Shown: positions 17,992 through 27,550 of the stretch, one piece after another
How positions within the stretch are numbered: position 1 is the stretch's first letter
Layout of the letters: every line of letters starts with the position of its first letter
Assembly: GCF_015689175.1 (NCBI RefSeq)
Contig: NZ_CP065047.1
Span: forward strand, 1,178,001 to 1,242,000
Length of the DNA stretch: 64,000 bases
Origin: Mycobacterium kubicae
Lineage (GTDB): Bacteria > Actinomycetota > Actinomycetes > Mycobacteriales > Mycobacteriaceae
Direction of reading: 5' to 3'
Notes under the pieces: generated by a model
Databases searched by the model: none
Seen by the model: only the letters and a program-made list of their open reading frames with translations
What the model was told of the DNA's origin: nothing
Made by a program: the position numbers and the translations under genes

Positions 17992-18608
17992 GCGTCGTAC
18001 TCGCCCTGGACACCGCCACCCCGGCCGTCACCGCCGGGATCGTGCGGCGCGATGATCTGGCCGTCCTGGCCGAGCGAATCACCGTCGACGCCCGCGCGCA
18101 CGCCGAACGGCTCACCCCGAATGTGTTGGCGGCGTTGGCCGATGCCGGGTTGAGCATGGCCGAGCTGGACGCCGTCGTGGTGGGCTGCGGACCTGGCCCG
18201 TTCACCGGTCTGCGGGCCGGCATGGCAACGGCCGCGGCCTACGGTCACGCCCTCGACATCCCGGTGTACGGGGTGTGCAGCCTGGACGCGATCGGGGGCC
18301 TGACCACCGGGGAGGTGCTCGTGGTCACCGATGCCCGTCGGCGCGAGGTGTACTGGGCGCGCTACCGCGACGGGGTCCGCACCGACGGGCCGGCGGTCAA
18401 CGCCCCGGCCGACGTCGACCCGGGCCCGGCCCAGGCGGTCGCCGGCTCACCCGAGCACGCGGCGCTGTTCGATTTGCCGCGCCGCGGGCCGACCGCTCCC
18501 ACGCCGGCCGGTTTGGTCCGCTCGGTCGACTGGTCCGCCGCACCGGAACCGCTGGTCGCGCTGTATCTGCGCCGCCCCGACGCCAAACCCCTGGCGACGC
18601 GCTCATGA
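17988..18608 (+). CDS. tsaB: tRNA threonylcarbamoyladenosine biosynthesis protein TsaB
   Basis: 206 residues, ASKHA-fold inactive paralogue of TsaD that serves as the scaffold subunit of the t6A synthase. The family start LALDTATPAVTAGI and the GCGPGPFTGLRAGMATAAAYG segment (~64-84) are diagnostic. The GTG at 17988 is preferred over one 9 bases upstream because it forms a GTGA overlap with the tsaE stop and has GGGAG at a good distance. The C-terminal third is shorter and less conserved, as usual. Its stop overlaps rimI by 4 bases. Corresponds to Rv3421c by position. Confidence 0.94.
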   Translation: MSVVLALDTATPAVTAGIVRRDDLAVLAERITVDARAHAERLTPNVLAALADAGLSMAELDAVVVGCGPGPFTGLRAGMATAAAYGHALDIPVYGVCSLDAIGGLTTGEVLVVTDARRREVYWARYRDGVRTDGPAVNAPADVDPGPAQAVAGSPEHAALFDLPRRGPTAPTPAGLVRSVDWSAAPEPLVALYLRRPDAKPLATRS

Positions 18609-19072
18609 CCGCCCACGTCGACCCGGTCACCATCGGCGCGCTCACCCCCGGCGACGCAGCGCGGTGTGCGCAGCTGGAAGCTCAACTTTTCGACGGCGAC
18701 GACCCGTGGCCCGCGGCGGCGTTTCACCGGGAGCTGGCCAGCACCCGCAACCACTACGTGGGCGCGCGCGTCGCCGACACACTGGTCGGCTACGCCGGCA
18801 TCTCGAAGCTGGGCCGCACCCCGCCCTTCGAATACGAAATCCACACCATCGGCGTCGACCCGGAATACCAGGGCTGCGGCATCGGCCGTCAGCTGCTCAC
18901 CGAACTGCTGGACTACGCCGACGGCGGCGTCGTCTTCCTGGAAGTCCGCACCGACAACGAGGCAGCCCTCGCGCTGTATCGCAGCGTCGGCTTCGAGCAG
19001 GTCGGCCTGCGCCGCCGCTACTACCGGGTCAGCGGCGCCGACGCCTACACGATGCGGCGGGACGCGCAATGA
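18605..19072 (+). CDS. rimI: Ribosomal-protein-alanine N-acetyltransferase RimI
   Basis: 155-residue GNAT acetyltransferase. Acetyl-CoA-binding motif A is VDPEYQGCGIGRQLL near 84-98, followed by FLEVRTDNEAALALYRSVGF as motif B. RimI acetylates the N-terminal alanine of ribosomal protein S18 in E. coli; mycobacterial RimI is recalled to have broader N-terminal specificity. The ATG at 18605 is in an ATGA overlap with tsaB; longer upstream reading merely runs through tsaB in another frame. The gene ends in an ATGA overlap with a short MIRU-like unit rather than directly at tsaD. Confidence 0.92.
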   Translation: MTAHVDPVTIGALTPGDAARCAQLEAQLFDGDDPWPAAAFHRELASTRNHYVGARVADTLVGYAGISKLGRTPPFEYEIHTIGVDPEYQGCGIGRQLLTELLDYADGGVVFLEVRTDNEAALALYRSVGFEQVGLRRRYYRVSGADAYTMRRDAQ

Positions 19073-19125
19073 CACGCGCCGGCGACGTTGCAGAGCGAAG
19101 CGATGAGGAGGAGCGGCGCCGATGA
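19069..19125 (+). repeat. MIRU-like unit encoding an 18-residue coupling peptide
   Basis: Between rimI and tsaD lies a 57-base frame, ATG 19069 to TGA 19125. Its start overlaps the rimI stop (ATGA) and its stop overlaps the tsaD start (ATGA). The peptide is [18 protein letters not shown]. The DNA core GCAGAGCGAAGCGATGAGGA closely resembles mycobacterial interspersed repetitive units as I recall them, and the 53-base span 19070-19122 equals the short MIRU class described in the senX3-regX3 spacer. Such units keep translation continuous across an operon. AGGAGG inside it also provides a ribosome site for tsaD. Confidence 0.7.
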
Positions 19126-20156
19126 CCGTTGTTCTGGCGATCGAAACCTCCTGCGACGAAACAGGAGTCGGCATTGCGCGCCTGGACGCCGACGGCACGG
19201 TGGCGTTGTTGGCCGACGAGGTGGCCTCCAGCGTCGAGGAACACGTGCGCTTCGGTGGGGTGGTGCCCGAGATCGCCTCCCGCGCCCACCTGGAAGCGCT
19301 GGGTCCGGCGATGCGCCGCGCGCTGGACACCGCCGGCATCGCCCGTCCCGACGTCGTCGCGGCCACCATCGGACCCGGCCTGGCCGGCGCCCTGTTGGTC
19401 GGCGTGGCCGCGGCCAAGGCCTACGCCGCGGCGTGGGACGTGCCCTTCTATGCCGTCAACCATCTGGGTGGACACCTGGCCGCCGACGTGTACCAGCACG
19501 GCCCGCTGCCCGAATGCGTGGCGCTGCTGGTCTCCGGCGGCCACACCCATCTGCTGCAGGTGCGCTCGCTGGGCGAGCCGATCGTCGAGTTGGGCAGCAC
19601 GGTCGACGACGCCGCGGGCGAGGCCTACGACAAGGTGGCCCGCCTGCTGGGGCTGGGTTACCCGGGCGGCAAGGTGCTCGACGAGTTGGCCCGTACCGGC
19701 GACCGGGACGCCATCGTGTTTCCGCGGGGCATGACCGGACCGCGGGACGACCCGTACGCCTTCAGCTTCTCCGGGCTCAAGACCGCCGTCGCGCGCTATG
19801 TGGAAAGCCATCCCGACGCCCAGACCGCCGACGTCGCGGCCGGCTTCCAAGAGGCCGTCGCCGACGTGCTGACCAAGAAAGCGGTGCACGCGGCCACCGA
19901 ACTCGGCGTATCGACCCTGCTGATCGCCGGGGGAGTGGCCGCCAACTCCCGGCTGCGCGAATTGGCGACCCAGCGCTGCGCGGCCGCGGGGCTGACCCTG
20001 CGCATCCCGCGGCCGCGGCTGTGCACCGACAACGGCGCCATGATCGCCGCCTTCGCCGCGCAGCTGGTGGCCGCAGGCGCCGCACCCTCGCCGTTGGATG
20101 TGCCCAGTGACCCCGGTCTTCCGGTGGTGAAAGGGCAGGTCGGCCGACCCGATTGA
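19122..20156 (+). CDS. tsaD: tRNA N6-adenosine threonylcarbamoyltransferase TsaD
   Basis: 344 residues, catalytic subunit of the t6A synthase, transferring threonylcarbamoyl from TC-AMP to A37 of tRNA. The family motifs are intact: [12 protein letters not shown] at the start, metal-binding His114 and His118 in [12 protein letters not shown], the SGGHTHLL loop, [21 protein letters not shown], and DNGAMIA near the C-terminus. Length equals that recalled for Rv3419c (Gcp). The start lies in an ATGA overlap with the MIRU-like peptide and has a strong AGGAGG upstream. It is the last gene before the groES promoter. Confidence 0.97.
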   Translation: MTVVLAIETSCDETGVGIARLDADGTVALLADEVASSVEEHVRFGGVVPEIASRAHLEALGPAMRRALDTAGIARPDVVAATIGPGLAGALLVGVAAAKAYAAAWDVPFYAVNHLGGHLAADVYQHGPLPECVALLVSGGHTHLLQVRSLGEPIVELGSTVDDAAGEAYDKVARLLGLGYPGGKVLDELARTGDRDAIVFPRGMTGPRDDPYAFSFSGLKTAVARYVESHPDAQTADVAAGFQEAVADVLTKKAVHAATELGVSTLLIAGGVAANSRLRELATQRCAAAGLTLRIPRPRLCTDNGAMIAAFAAQLVAAGAAPSPLDVPSDPGLPVVKGQVGRPD

Positions 20157-20175
20157 GGGAAGCAGCGAGGCGGCC

Positions 20176-20209
20176 TTGAGTGCTAGCACTCTCATGTATA
20201 GAGTGCTAG
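20176..20209 (+). promoter_or_regulatory. groES promoter with CIRCE operator (HrcA site)
   Basis: CTAGCACTC (20183-20191), N9, GAGTGCTAG (20201-20209) is a perfect 9-9-9 CIRCE element, the binding site of the heat-shock repressor HrcA. It overlaps a plausible promoter, TTGAGT at 20176-20181 and TATAGA at 20197-20202 with a 15-base spacer, so HrcA would block polymerase directly. The left arm is also part of a perfect 14-base palindrome (GAGTGCTAGCACTC, 20178-20191). It lies 168 bases before the groES start, leaving a long leader. Confidence 0.92.
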
Positions 20210-20377
20210 GTGGCATTCAGACAGCCCCTGTGTCGGCACCCGCGACGACGGCGCGAGGGCACGGACGAAAGCCGAAACACCTGGTAATTCGGCGGTTCGG
20301 GGTCGCCCCGGACCGACCGCCAACTGTGGTCGGGGCAACCGCCCCGGACCCGAGCTAATAAGTGGAGGGCTCCAATC

Positions 20378-20680
20378 GTGGCGAAGGTGAACATCAAGCC
20401 ACTCGAGGACAAGATTCTCGTGCAGGCCAACGAGGCCGAGACCACGACCGCGTCCGGTCTGGTCATTCCTGACACCGCCAAGGAGAAGCCACAGGAGGGC
20501 ACCGTCGTCGCAGTCGGACCCGGCCGGTGGGACGAGGACGGCGAGAAGCGGATTCCGCTGGACGTCTCCGAGGGTGACACCGTCATCTACAGCAAGTACG
20601 GCGGCACCGAGATCAAGTACGGCGGCGAGGAATACCTCATCTTGTCGGCGCGCGACGTGCTGGCTGTCGTCAACAAGTAA
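20378..20680 (+). CDS. groES: Co-chaperonin GroES
   Basis: 100 residues, the heptameric lid of the chaperonin. The mobile loop is around residues 17-34 ([18 protein letters not shown]), and [12 protein letters not shown] is the conserved core strand. GTG start at 20378 follows GTGGAGGGC. The gene lies downstream of the CIRCE operator and 92 bases upstream of groEL1, the usual actinobacterial groESL1 operon. Length and sequence are typical. Confidence 0.98.
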   Translation: MAKVNIKPLEDKILVQANEAETTTASGLVIPDTAKEKPQEGTVVAVGPGRWDEDGEKRIPLDVSEGDTVIYSKYGGTEIKYGGEEYLILSARDVLAVVNK

Positions 20681-20763
20681 GACACCGTGTCCCGCCCCGG
20701 CGATCCCCGCGTATCCGCGCGGGTGATTTCCGGGGCGGCATGCGTTGTGGACAACTGGGCTAG

Positions 20764-22389
<1,626 letters not shown>

Positions 22390-22401
22390 GGCAGTGACGC
22401 G

Positions 22402-22440
22402 AAACGCCTCCGGCTGCCGTTTGGCCGGGGGCGTTTTCGG
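22402..22440 (+). terminator. Intrinsic-type terminator after groESL1
   Basis: AAACGCC-TCCGGC (22402-22414) pairs with GCCGGG-GGCGTTT (22424-22436): 13 base pairs with one T-G wobble and a 9-base loop, followed by a short TTTC tract. It begins 12 bases after the groEL1 stop and marks the end of the heat-shock operon and the start of the accessory segment. Confidence 0.85.
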
Positions 22441-22569
22441 TTGGATCATCGAGCGGGCAGCGATTGCGAAAAAGCCGCCGGAATGTCGCAGCGAGTTCAC
22501 GTTCGACGGTGCAACGGTGGCATGATCGGGAACAACAGCCGCTCTGACGATTCAGATCTGAGGTATACC

Positions 22570-23214
22570 GTGGCGGGATTGCGCCAGAGGGTGCTGACAG
22601 CGGTTGCCGGGCAGCTCGGTCGGCCGCACGGTCTCGTTGGTCGCGGCGTAGCGCTACTGCTCAATCGCGGCAATCGTCAGGCGGTGGCCGGTGCCGTCGA
22701 CGCGGCGGAAGCCGCAGCCGGGAACACAGTGGCCGACATTGGTTTTGGCGGTGGGCTAGGCCTTCAACTGCTCCTGCACAGAGTCGGTCCGCAGGGGAAA
22801 GTCCATGGCGTGGAGATCGCAGAGGACATGCTCGCGCATGCCCGGGCGCGCTTCGCCGCGCCGATCGCGGCCAGCTCACTAGTGCTTGAAAACGGTTCTC
22901 TGACCGCGTTGCCGATCGACGAAGAATCGCTGGACGCGGCGATCACCGTCAACACGGTGTACTTTGTTTCCGACCTTGACGCGGCCTGCGCCGAACTCGC
23001 CCGTGTTCTGCGACCCGGTGGCCGGGCCGTGTTAGGGATCGGCGATCCCGACGCGATGGCCCGCTTGCCGTTCACCGCATACGGGTTCACGCTTCGCCCG
23101 GTCGCTGAAGTCGTTGCCTCCCTGAAGAGATCGGGACTCGAGGAGGTAAAGCAGCGCCGCCTTGACGACGTGGCGATCCCACATCACTTGCTGATCGCTT
23201 CCGCCCTGCGGTAG
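22570..23214 (+). CDS. Class I SAM-dependent methyltransferase
   Basis: 214 residues from GTG 22570, chosen because TGAGG precedes it by 7 bases; an in-frame ATG at 22522 lacks a good site. The Rossmann core shows motif I VADIGFGGGLGLQLLL (~55-70), an acidic residue after the second strand (HGVEIAEDML), motif II around SLDAAITVNTVYFVSDL and the ARVLRPGGRAVLGIGDP strand typical of UbiE/MenG-type enzymes. The substrate is not evident. It stands between the groEL1 terminator and a convergent HabA-like gene, an interval that appears to be absent in M. tuberculosis. Confidence 0.85.
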   Translation: MAGLRQRVLTAVAGQLGRPHGLVGRGVALLLNRGNRQAVAGAVDAAEAAAGNTVADIGFGGGLGLQLLLHRVGPQGKVHGVEIAEDMLAHARARFAAPIAASSLVLENGSLTALPIDEESLDAAITVNTVYFVSDLDAACAELARVLRPGGRAVLGIGDPDAMARLPFTAYGFTLRPVAEVVASLKRSGLEEVKQRRLDDVAIPHHLLIASALR

Positions 23215-23263
23215 ATCGCTGCACGGCTGTTTCGTTTAGGGAGAGCGCAGCATGCAGGAGTTG

Positions 23264-23665
23264 TTAGAGCCCAACGATGACGATGCCCACGCCGATCACG
23301 ATTGACCCCGCGAGAGACAGCAACAGGAAGCGTACGACCGCTTCCTTTGCTGCCGAGGCCTCGTGGTCGGCCGCCGCGATCGGCGCGAGTCTGCGGCCGG
23401 CGCCCCATACCGCTGCGAGCAGGGTCGCCACCCAGTTCGCGTAGGCGGAGTACACGAGAAGGACGACTGCGGTAACCGCCCAGGCGTTGGGCAAGTGGAC
23501 GTGTGGCCAGAGCAGGCCGAGCAGCACCAGGAACATGCCGTTGAGGACGCCCTCGAGGTGGCTGGACAGGCCCATGCGCGGGTTCTTCAACGCAGAGACC
23601 ACGAACCCCGTGAGCAGTCCAAGGAGAAACAGCACCAACCCGAGCCTGAACAGCAGCGTCTGCAT
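23264..23665 (-). CDS. Four-helix membrane protein of the hydroxylaminobenzene mutase / styrene oxide isomerase type
   Basis: 133 residues with four transmembrane segments (~3-25, ~41-57, ~62-83, ~108-131). The loop after the first helix, NPRMGLSSHLEGVLNGMFLV, closely resembles the signature of HabA/HabB hydroxylaminobenzene mutases and of styrene oxide isomerase. Recent structural work on the isomerase is recalled to place haem b on the His in this loop. Such enzymes isomerise epoxides or hydroxylamines inside the membrane. The ATG at 23665 gives the usual HabA length (~135 aa); no strong ribosome site is visible. No styrene or nitrobenzene genes are adjacent, so the physiological substrate is open. 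Confidence 0.7.
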   Translation of the reverse strand: MQTLLFRLGLVLFLLGLLTGFVVSALKNPRMGLSSHLEGVLNGMFLVLLGLLWPHVHLPNAWAVTAVVLLVYSAYANWVATLLAAVWGAGRRLAPIAAADHEASAAKEAVVRFLLLSLAGSIVIGVGIVIVGL

Positions 23666-23763
23666 GTCAGAAACACTAAGGGCGTCCGCCTGCGCCCACG
23701 CCACAACTGGTAATCCCTGTCCCTCGGTCGGCGGTGAGGGTTTGTCTAGTGGATCATGGTGCG

Positions 23764-24156
23764 GTGACGTCGCGTGACTCGTACCGATCCCTGTATCAGT
23801 CCTATCTCGAGTTCTGCAATGAGCACGATTTCGATTCCATGGCGTCGTTCTACACATCGACCATCACGGTCAACGGCGTTCCGATGGATCCGGCGACGGT
23901 CACCGAGCAGTTCGCGCCGCTGATTTCGGCGTTTCCCGATTGGTGCTGGGAGATTGACCATTTCGTTGCCGACGACGACACCATCGTCGTGCACTTCACG
24001 GTCACCGGCACGCACCGGGGAACGTTCCAGGGCATCGAGGCGACGGGTCGGCGAGTGAGCTTCCCGGAGTTCACTCTGTATCGGCTCGAGGAGGGCAAGT
24101 TTGCCGAGGTCTGGGATCTCGTCGACATGCATGCGTTGCTGCAGCAGATCAGTTGA
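23764..24156 (+). CDS. SnoaL-like ester-cyclase-family protein
   Basis: 130 residues, NTF2/SnoaL fold. Features are an N-terminal helical segment with YQSYLEFCNEHDF, a FPDWCWEIDHFVADDDTIVVHFTVTGTHRG core and an acidic E-V-W-D-L-V-D-M end. This pattern (FPD...H-F...G-T-H-x-G) is that of the ester cyclase/SnoaL-like polyketide cyclase group; ligand unknown. GTG 23764 is assumed; another in-frame GTG at 23734 would add 10 residues, and neither has a convincing ribosome site. It lies divergently from the HabA-like gene and 38 bases before the adenylyl cyclase in the same direction. Confidence 0.75.
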   Translation: MTSRDSYRSLYQSYLEFCNEHDFDSMASFYTSTITVNGVPMDPATVTEQFAPLISAFPDWCWEIDHFVADDDTIVVHFTVTGTHRGTFQGIEATGRRVSFPEFTLYRLEEGKFAEVWDLVDMHALLQQIS

Positions 24157-24194
24157 GGGGTGTCGCAACGGCTGACGACGTTTAGTGTCGCGGC

Positions 24195-25718
24195 ATGGAG
24201 CGCATCTGGCAGTGGGCGTGGGATCGGTACGGAGCAAGGTACTCGTGGGCGATCTGCGCGGTCACGGTGTCCGTGTTACTTCCCATCTACCTTGTCTTGT
24301 CGTGTGTCGTGGTGGCATATGAGAAGTCTGGTCACTACGTCGAGGCGGTTGCCACCACCGTGGTGGCCGTGCCCGTCTTGGTATACGCGATGGTCGAGCC
24401 CGGCCTGGGTCACAGCCGCCTGTTAGAGCGGTGGGCGGCCGGTCACCAGGTCGATCGGGCGGCAGTGTTGGAGTCCACCTACATCTGGGCTAGACGAGTT
24501 GTCGCGCGGGCCGTGGTGAGTGGGACCGTCTGGACCGCTTTGCTATTCGTCGCTGTGGGGGTGATCGCCGGGGCACCCGGGTCGCGGCTGGTGCAGTACG
24601 GGATCCTCGGCGCGGCCATGGGAGCTGCCATTCAACTGATTGCTGTGCACAGCTTCGTGGAAACAGCGCTGCGGCCGGTCCGGATCGGTATCGCAGGTGA
24701 CACCGGGATCGGTGACGCCCTGCCCCGCTCTCGCCCCACCTTCGCCACGTGGTCGAACATGGCCATGCTGGCGGTCGTGTTCGCGTTTGCGGTGGGAGGC
24801 GCTTTTCTGGAGGCGGTTTTCGATCAGGCCAGCGAAGTTCCCGTGTTTGCCGTCGTCATCGGCTGTGCCTTGACGGTCGGATTCGCGGTGCCGATAACGG
24901 TGGGTGCATCGTTTGCTCCGTCCCTGCGTCCCATCCGCGACCTCGCCGACGGTACCGAACGCGTGGCGGCCGGCAATTACAGTCAACGCCTTCCGGTGGT
25001 GCAGGATGACGACCTTGGTGCGCTGGCGGCGTCGTTCAACCGCATGCAGGCCGGTTTGGTTGAGCGGCAACGGCTTCAGGCGGCGTTCGGAACTTACGTA
25101 GACCCGGTGCTGGCGGCGCGACTACTTGCCCAGGGTGACGACGTCTTCACCGGTGAACGTCGGGAGGTGACAGTGATGTTCGTGGATGTCCGCGACTTCA
25201 CCTCGTTCGCTGAGGCCAACAGCGCCGAGGACACCGTCGGCCGCCTCAACGCCCTGTTCGAGATAGTCGTGCCTGCGGTCGTCGAGGCCGGCGGACACGT
25301 GAACAAATTCCTCGGCGACGGCGCGTTGGCCGTCTTCGGTGCGCCGAACGACCTGACCGATCATGCCGACGCGGCGGTGAGTGCCGCCGTGCTGATTCAC
25401 CGTCTCGTCGTCGATCGATTCGAGGGCGCACTTCGGATCGGCATTGGGATCAACACCGGTGTGGTCATCGCCGGCACCATCGGCGGCGGCGGAAAGCTGG
25501 AGTTCACCCTCATCGGTGACACCGTCAACGTGGCTGCCCGCGTCGAGCAGCTGACCAAGACCACCGGGGACGCGACACTTCTGACCCAGCGATCCGTTGA
25601 CGCCCTGGCTGCTCGTCCGACGGAACTCATCGACCGGGGTTCCCATGCCGTCAAGGGAAAGTCGGCCCCCATAAGGGTTTTCAGCCTGGACGCCGTCAGC
25701 GGCCGGGCGCAAGGGTAG
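24195..25718 (+). CDS. Membrane-bound class III adenylyl cyclase with HAMP domain
   Basis: 507 residues. Six transmembrane segments occupy ~17-41, 52-66, 108-126, 134-154, 188-206 and 218-238. A HAMP linker (~240-292, LRPIRDLADGTERVAAGNY to FNRM) joins them to a catalytic domain (~322-495). All class III residues are present: metal ligands Asp331 and Asp375, adenine-selecting Lys371 (NKFLGDG) and Asp442 (GDTVNVA), and transition-state Asn445 and Arg449. This predicts a functional homodimeric adenylyl cyclase converting ATP to cAMP under control of the membrane domain, like the Rv1318c-Rv1320c group. Its 3' end overlaps the convergent SodC-like gene by 23 bases. Confidence 0.93.
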   Translation: MERIWQWAWDRYGARYSWAICAVTVSVLLPIYLVLSCVVVAYEKSGHYVEAVATTVVAVPVLVYAMVEPGLGHSRLLERWAAGHQVDRAAVLESTYIWARRVVARAVVSGTVWTALLFVAVGVIAGAPGSRLVQYGILGAAMGAAIQLIAVHSFVETALRPVRIGIAGDTGIGDALPRSRPTFATWSNMAMLAVVFAFAVGGAFLEAVFDQASEVPVFAVVIGCALTVGFAVPITVGASFAPSLRPIRDLADGTERVAAGNYSQRLPVVQDDDLGALAASFNRMQAGLVERQRLQAAFGTYVDPVLAARLLAQGDDVFTGERREVTVMFVDVRDFTSFAEANSAEDTVGRLNALFEIVVPAVVEAGGHVNKFLGDGALAVFGAPNDLTDHADAAVSAAVLIHRLVVDRFEGALRIGIGINTGVVIAGTIGGGGKLEFTLIGDTVNVAARVEQLTKTTGDATLLTQRSVDALAARPTELIDRGSHAVKGKSAPIRVFSLDAVSGRAQG

Positions 25719-26439
25719 TCGTCGTCACGTCCTTCGGTAGCGATGTGACGGTCGGAGTGGTGCTGGTGACCGTGACGGTGCTGGTACTGGTACTGGTGCT
25801 GGTCGACGCCGGCGGCACGATGGCCGTGGTGGTGCTGGTGGTCACCGTGGTTGACGTCGTGGTGGACGAGGTCGTCGTCGCGGTGGCCGCGGCAATCACA
25901 CCGCAGGCCACCCGTTTACCGTTGTCGCCGGCCGGGCCGACGCCCAGGTTCTGCGCAGTCTGGTGGATCACCAGTGCAGTGCCCGAGCTGTTCCGCAGGT
26001 CCGCGGCGGTGAACAAGGTGCTGGTGGTGACCAGTTTCGCCGAGCCGTCGTTGCGCACCTGCAAAGCGGTCAGTTCGCCGCTGGCGGGATAACCCGTGTG
26101 GTTGGGCGCCTGGTACACATCTCCGGCGGATTCGAAGTCCCCCGGCGCGCTTTCGCATTTGCCCACGGAGTGGATTTGCAGGGCGTGGAAACCGGGGGTC
26201 AAGACTTGATTCGGGCCGGCCTCCACGGTCACCGTCGCGTAACCGTTCGCGAATTCGATTGTGGCGGTGCCGACTTGACTACCGTCGGCGCCTTTGAGCT
26301 GGGTGGTCATCCGTTCGGTGCCGGGCGGCGCGCTCGACGACGGCGACGTCGTTGGCTGGCCGCTGTTCTGGTTGGTGCACGCACTTAACGGTGTGATGGC
26401 GGTCAGGACAGCGACCGCGCAGGCTGCGCCCTTCTTCAT
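25696..26439 (-). CDS. SodC-like lipoprotein with altered copper site and Ser/Thr-rich tail
   Basis: 247 residues. The signal peptide ends in lipobox LSAC (Cys21), predicting a lipoprotein. Residues ~45-182 align with Cu-Zn superoxide dismutase: GFHALQIHSVGKC, the NHTGYPASGELTALQV loop, ALVIHQ and GKRVACGVI, with the Cys95-Cys179 pair. In SodC the first motif is GxHGxHxH. Here the second histidine is Gln88 (codon CAA), while His85 and His90 remain, and the second His of the zinc loop is Tyr. Classic dismutase activity is therefore doubtful. After ~183 the chain is almost entirely Thr/Ser/Val with repeated TSTST units, probably a cell-wall-spanning stalk. Convergent with the cyclase; divergent from the F420 oxidoreductase. 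Confidence 0.82.
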   Translation of the reverse strand: MKKGAACAVAVLTAITPLSACTNQNSGQPTTSPSSSAPPGTERMTTQLKGADGSQVGTATIEFANGYATVTVEAGPNQVLTPGFHALQIHSVGKCESAPGDFESAGDVYQAPNHTGYPASGELTALQVRNDGSAKLVTTSTLFTAADLRNSSGTALVIHQTAQNLGVGPAGDNGKRVACGVIAAATATTTSSTTTSTTVTTSTTTAIVPPASTSTSTSTSTVTVTSTTPTVTSLPKDVTTTTLAPGR

Positions 26440-26527
26440 GCGGCGGTCCTACCCGGAATCGCCGATTTGCAAACTCCGGCTCACCCGGGCGGGACTATCT
26501 CCCCGCCTGGCCGCGTTGCACTAAGGC

Positions 26528-27451
26528 GTGACTATTCGACTCGGACTGCAGATTCCCAACTTCTCCTACGGCACGCCCGTCGCCGAACTGTTTCCCGCCG
26601 TCATCGCCCAGGCGCAGGAGGCGCAGGCAGCCGGATTCGACACGGTCCTGCTGATGGACCACTTCTACCAGCTGCCCGGATTGGGTGAGCCCGACGAACC
26701 CATGTTGGAGGCCTATACCGCGCTGGGCGCGTTGGCCACCGCCACCGACGGAATTCAGTTGTCGACGTTGGTAACCGGCAATACCTACCGCAATCCGACT
26801 CTGCTCGCCAAAGTGATCACCACCTTGGATGTCATCAGTGCGGGCCGGGCCATCCTCGGTATCGGAGCGGGCTGGTTCGAGCTGGAACACCAGCAGCTGG
26901 GCTTCGACTTCGACACGTTCACCGAGCGCTTCGAGAAGCTGGAGGAGGCGCTGCAGATCATCATCCCGATGGTGCACGGCGAGCGCCCCACCTTCTCCGG
27001 CAAGTGGTATCACACCGAGAGCGCGATCAACGAGCCCCGCTTCCGGGACCACATTCCGGTCATGCTTGGCGGCAGCGGTGAGAAGAAGACGTTCCGACTG
27101 GCCGCCCGCTACGCCGACCACCTCAACCTGATTGCCGACATCGACCAGTTGCCCGCCAAGCTCGACGTGCTGCGGCAGCGGTGCGCCGAAATCGACCGGG
27201 ATCCAGCGACTTTGGAGACCAGCACGCTGCTCACGGTGGTGCTCGACGAATACGATGCGCCCAGCGACATGGGTGAGGCCCGTGGCGGGCGGGCGGTTCG
27301 CGGCACGCCGGATCAGGTGGCCGAGGAGATCAAGCGGCGGGTGCTCGACCCTGGCATCGACGGCGTCGTCGTCAACCTGCCGACGCACGGCTACACACCC
27401 GGCGTCATCACCAAGGTTGGGGAGGCGCTCAAGCCGCTGGTCGACGCCTAG
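26528..27451 (+). CDS. LLM-class F420-dependent oxidoreductase
   Basis: 307 residues starting at GTG 26528. The luciferase-like barrel is evident from LGLQIPNFSYG at the start, VLLMDHFYQLPG, the GRAILGIGAGWFELEH cofactor segment near 111-126 and VMLGGSGEKKTFRLAARYAD, which is typical of the F420-dependent group including Rv1855c (recalled as the same length). C-terminal VRGTPDQVAEEIKRR is the helix that closes the barrel. Substrate unknown. It is the last gene before the large palindrome at 27483 and convergent with whiB3. Confidence 0.9.
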   Translation: MTIRLGLQIPNFSYGTPVAELFPAVIAQAQEAQAAGFDTVLLMDHFYQLPGLGEPDEPMLEAYTALGALATATDGIQLSTLVTGNTYRNPTLLAKVITTLDVISAGRAILGIGAGWFELEHQQLGFDFDTFTERFEKLEEALQIIIPMVHGERPTFSGKWYHTESAINEPRFRDHIPVMLGGSGEKKTFRLAARYADHLNLIADIDQLPAKLDVLRQRCAEIDRDPATLETSTLLTVVLDEYDAPSDMGEARGGRAVRGTPDQVAEEIKRRVLDPGIDGVVVNLPTHGYTPGVITKVGEALKPLVDA

Positions 27452-27482
27452 TCGGCGCCGCCTGGGCCAGGCCAAGGTGTTT

Positions 27483-27550
27483 GCTTTTGCCCGCCTCCGC
27501 GCGACAAGCGAGAACTCTGCGCCCATTGTCGCGCAGAGGTGGGCAAAAGC
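27483..27550. repeat. 25-bp-arm palindrome between convergent genes
   Basis: The left arm 27483-27507 (GCTTTTGCCCGCCTC plus CGCGCGACAA) and right arm 27526-27550 are inverted copies matching at 23 of 25 positions, with an 18-base loop. A related single arm occurs at 15176-15198. The location 32 bases after the oxidoreductase stop and 68 bases before the whiB3 stop would suit a bidirectional terminator, but arm length and the second copy suggest a dispersed palindromic repeat or small non-autonomous element. Confidence 0.85.

Noticed and set aside
25730..25890. Repeated GGTACTGGTGCTGGT-like units as a CRISPR or VNTR array
   Set aside because: Irregular, no unique spacers; they encode the Thr/Ser/Val tail of the SodC-like lipoprotein.
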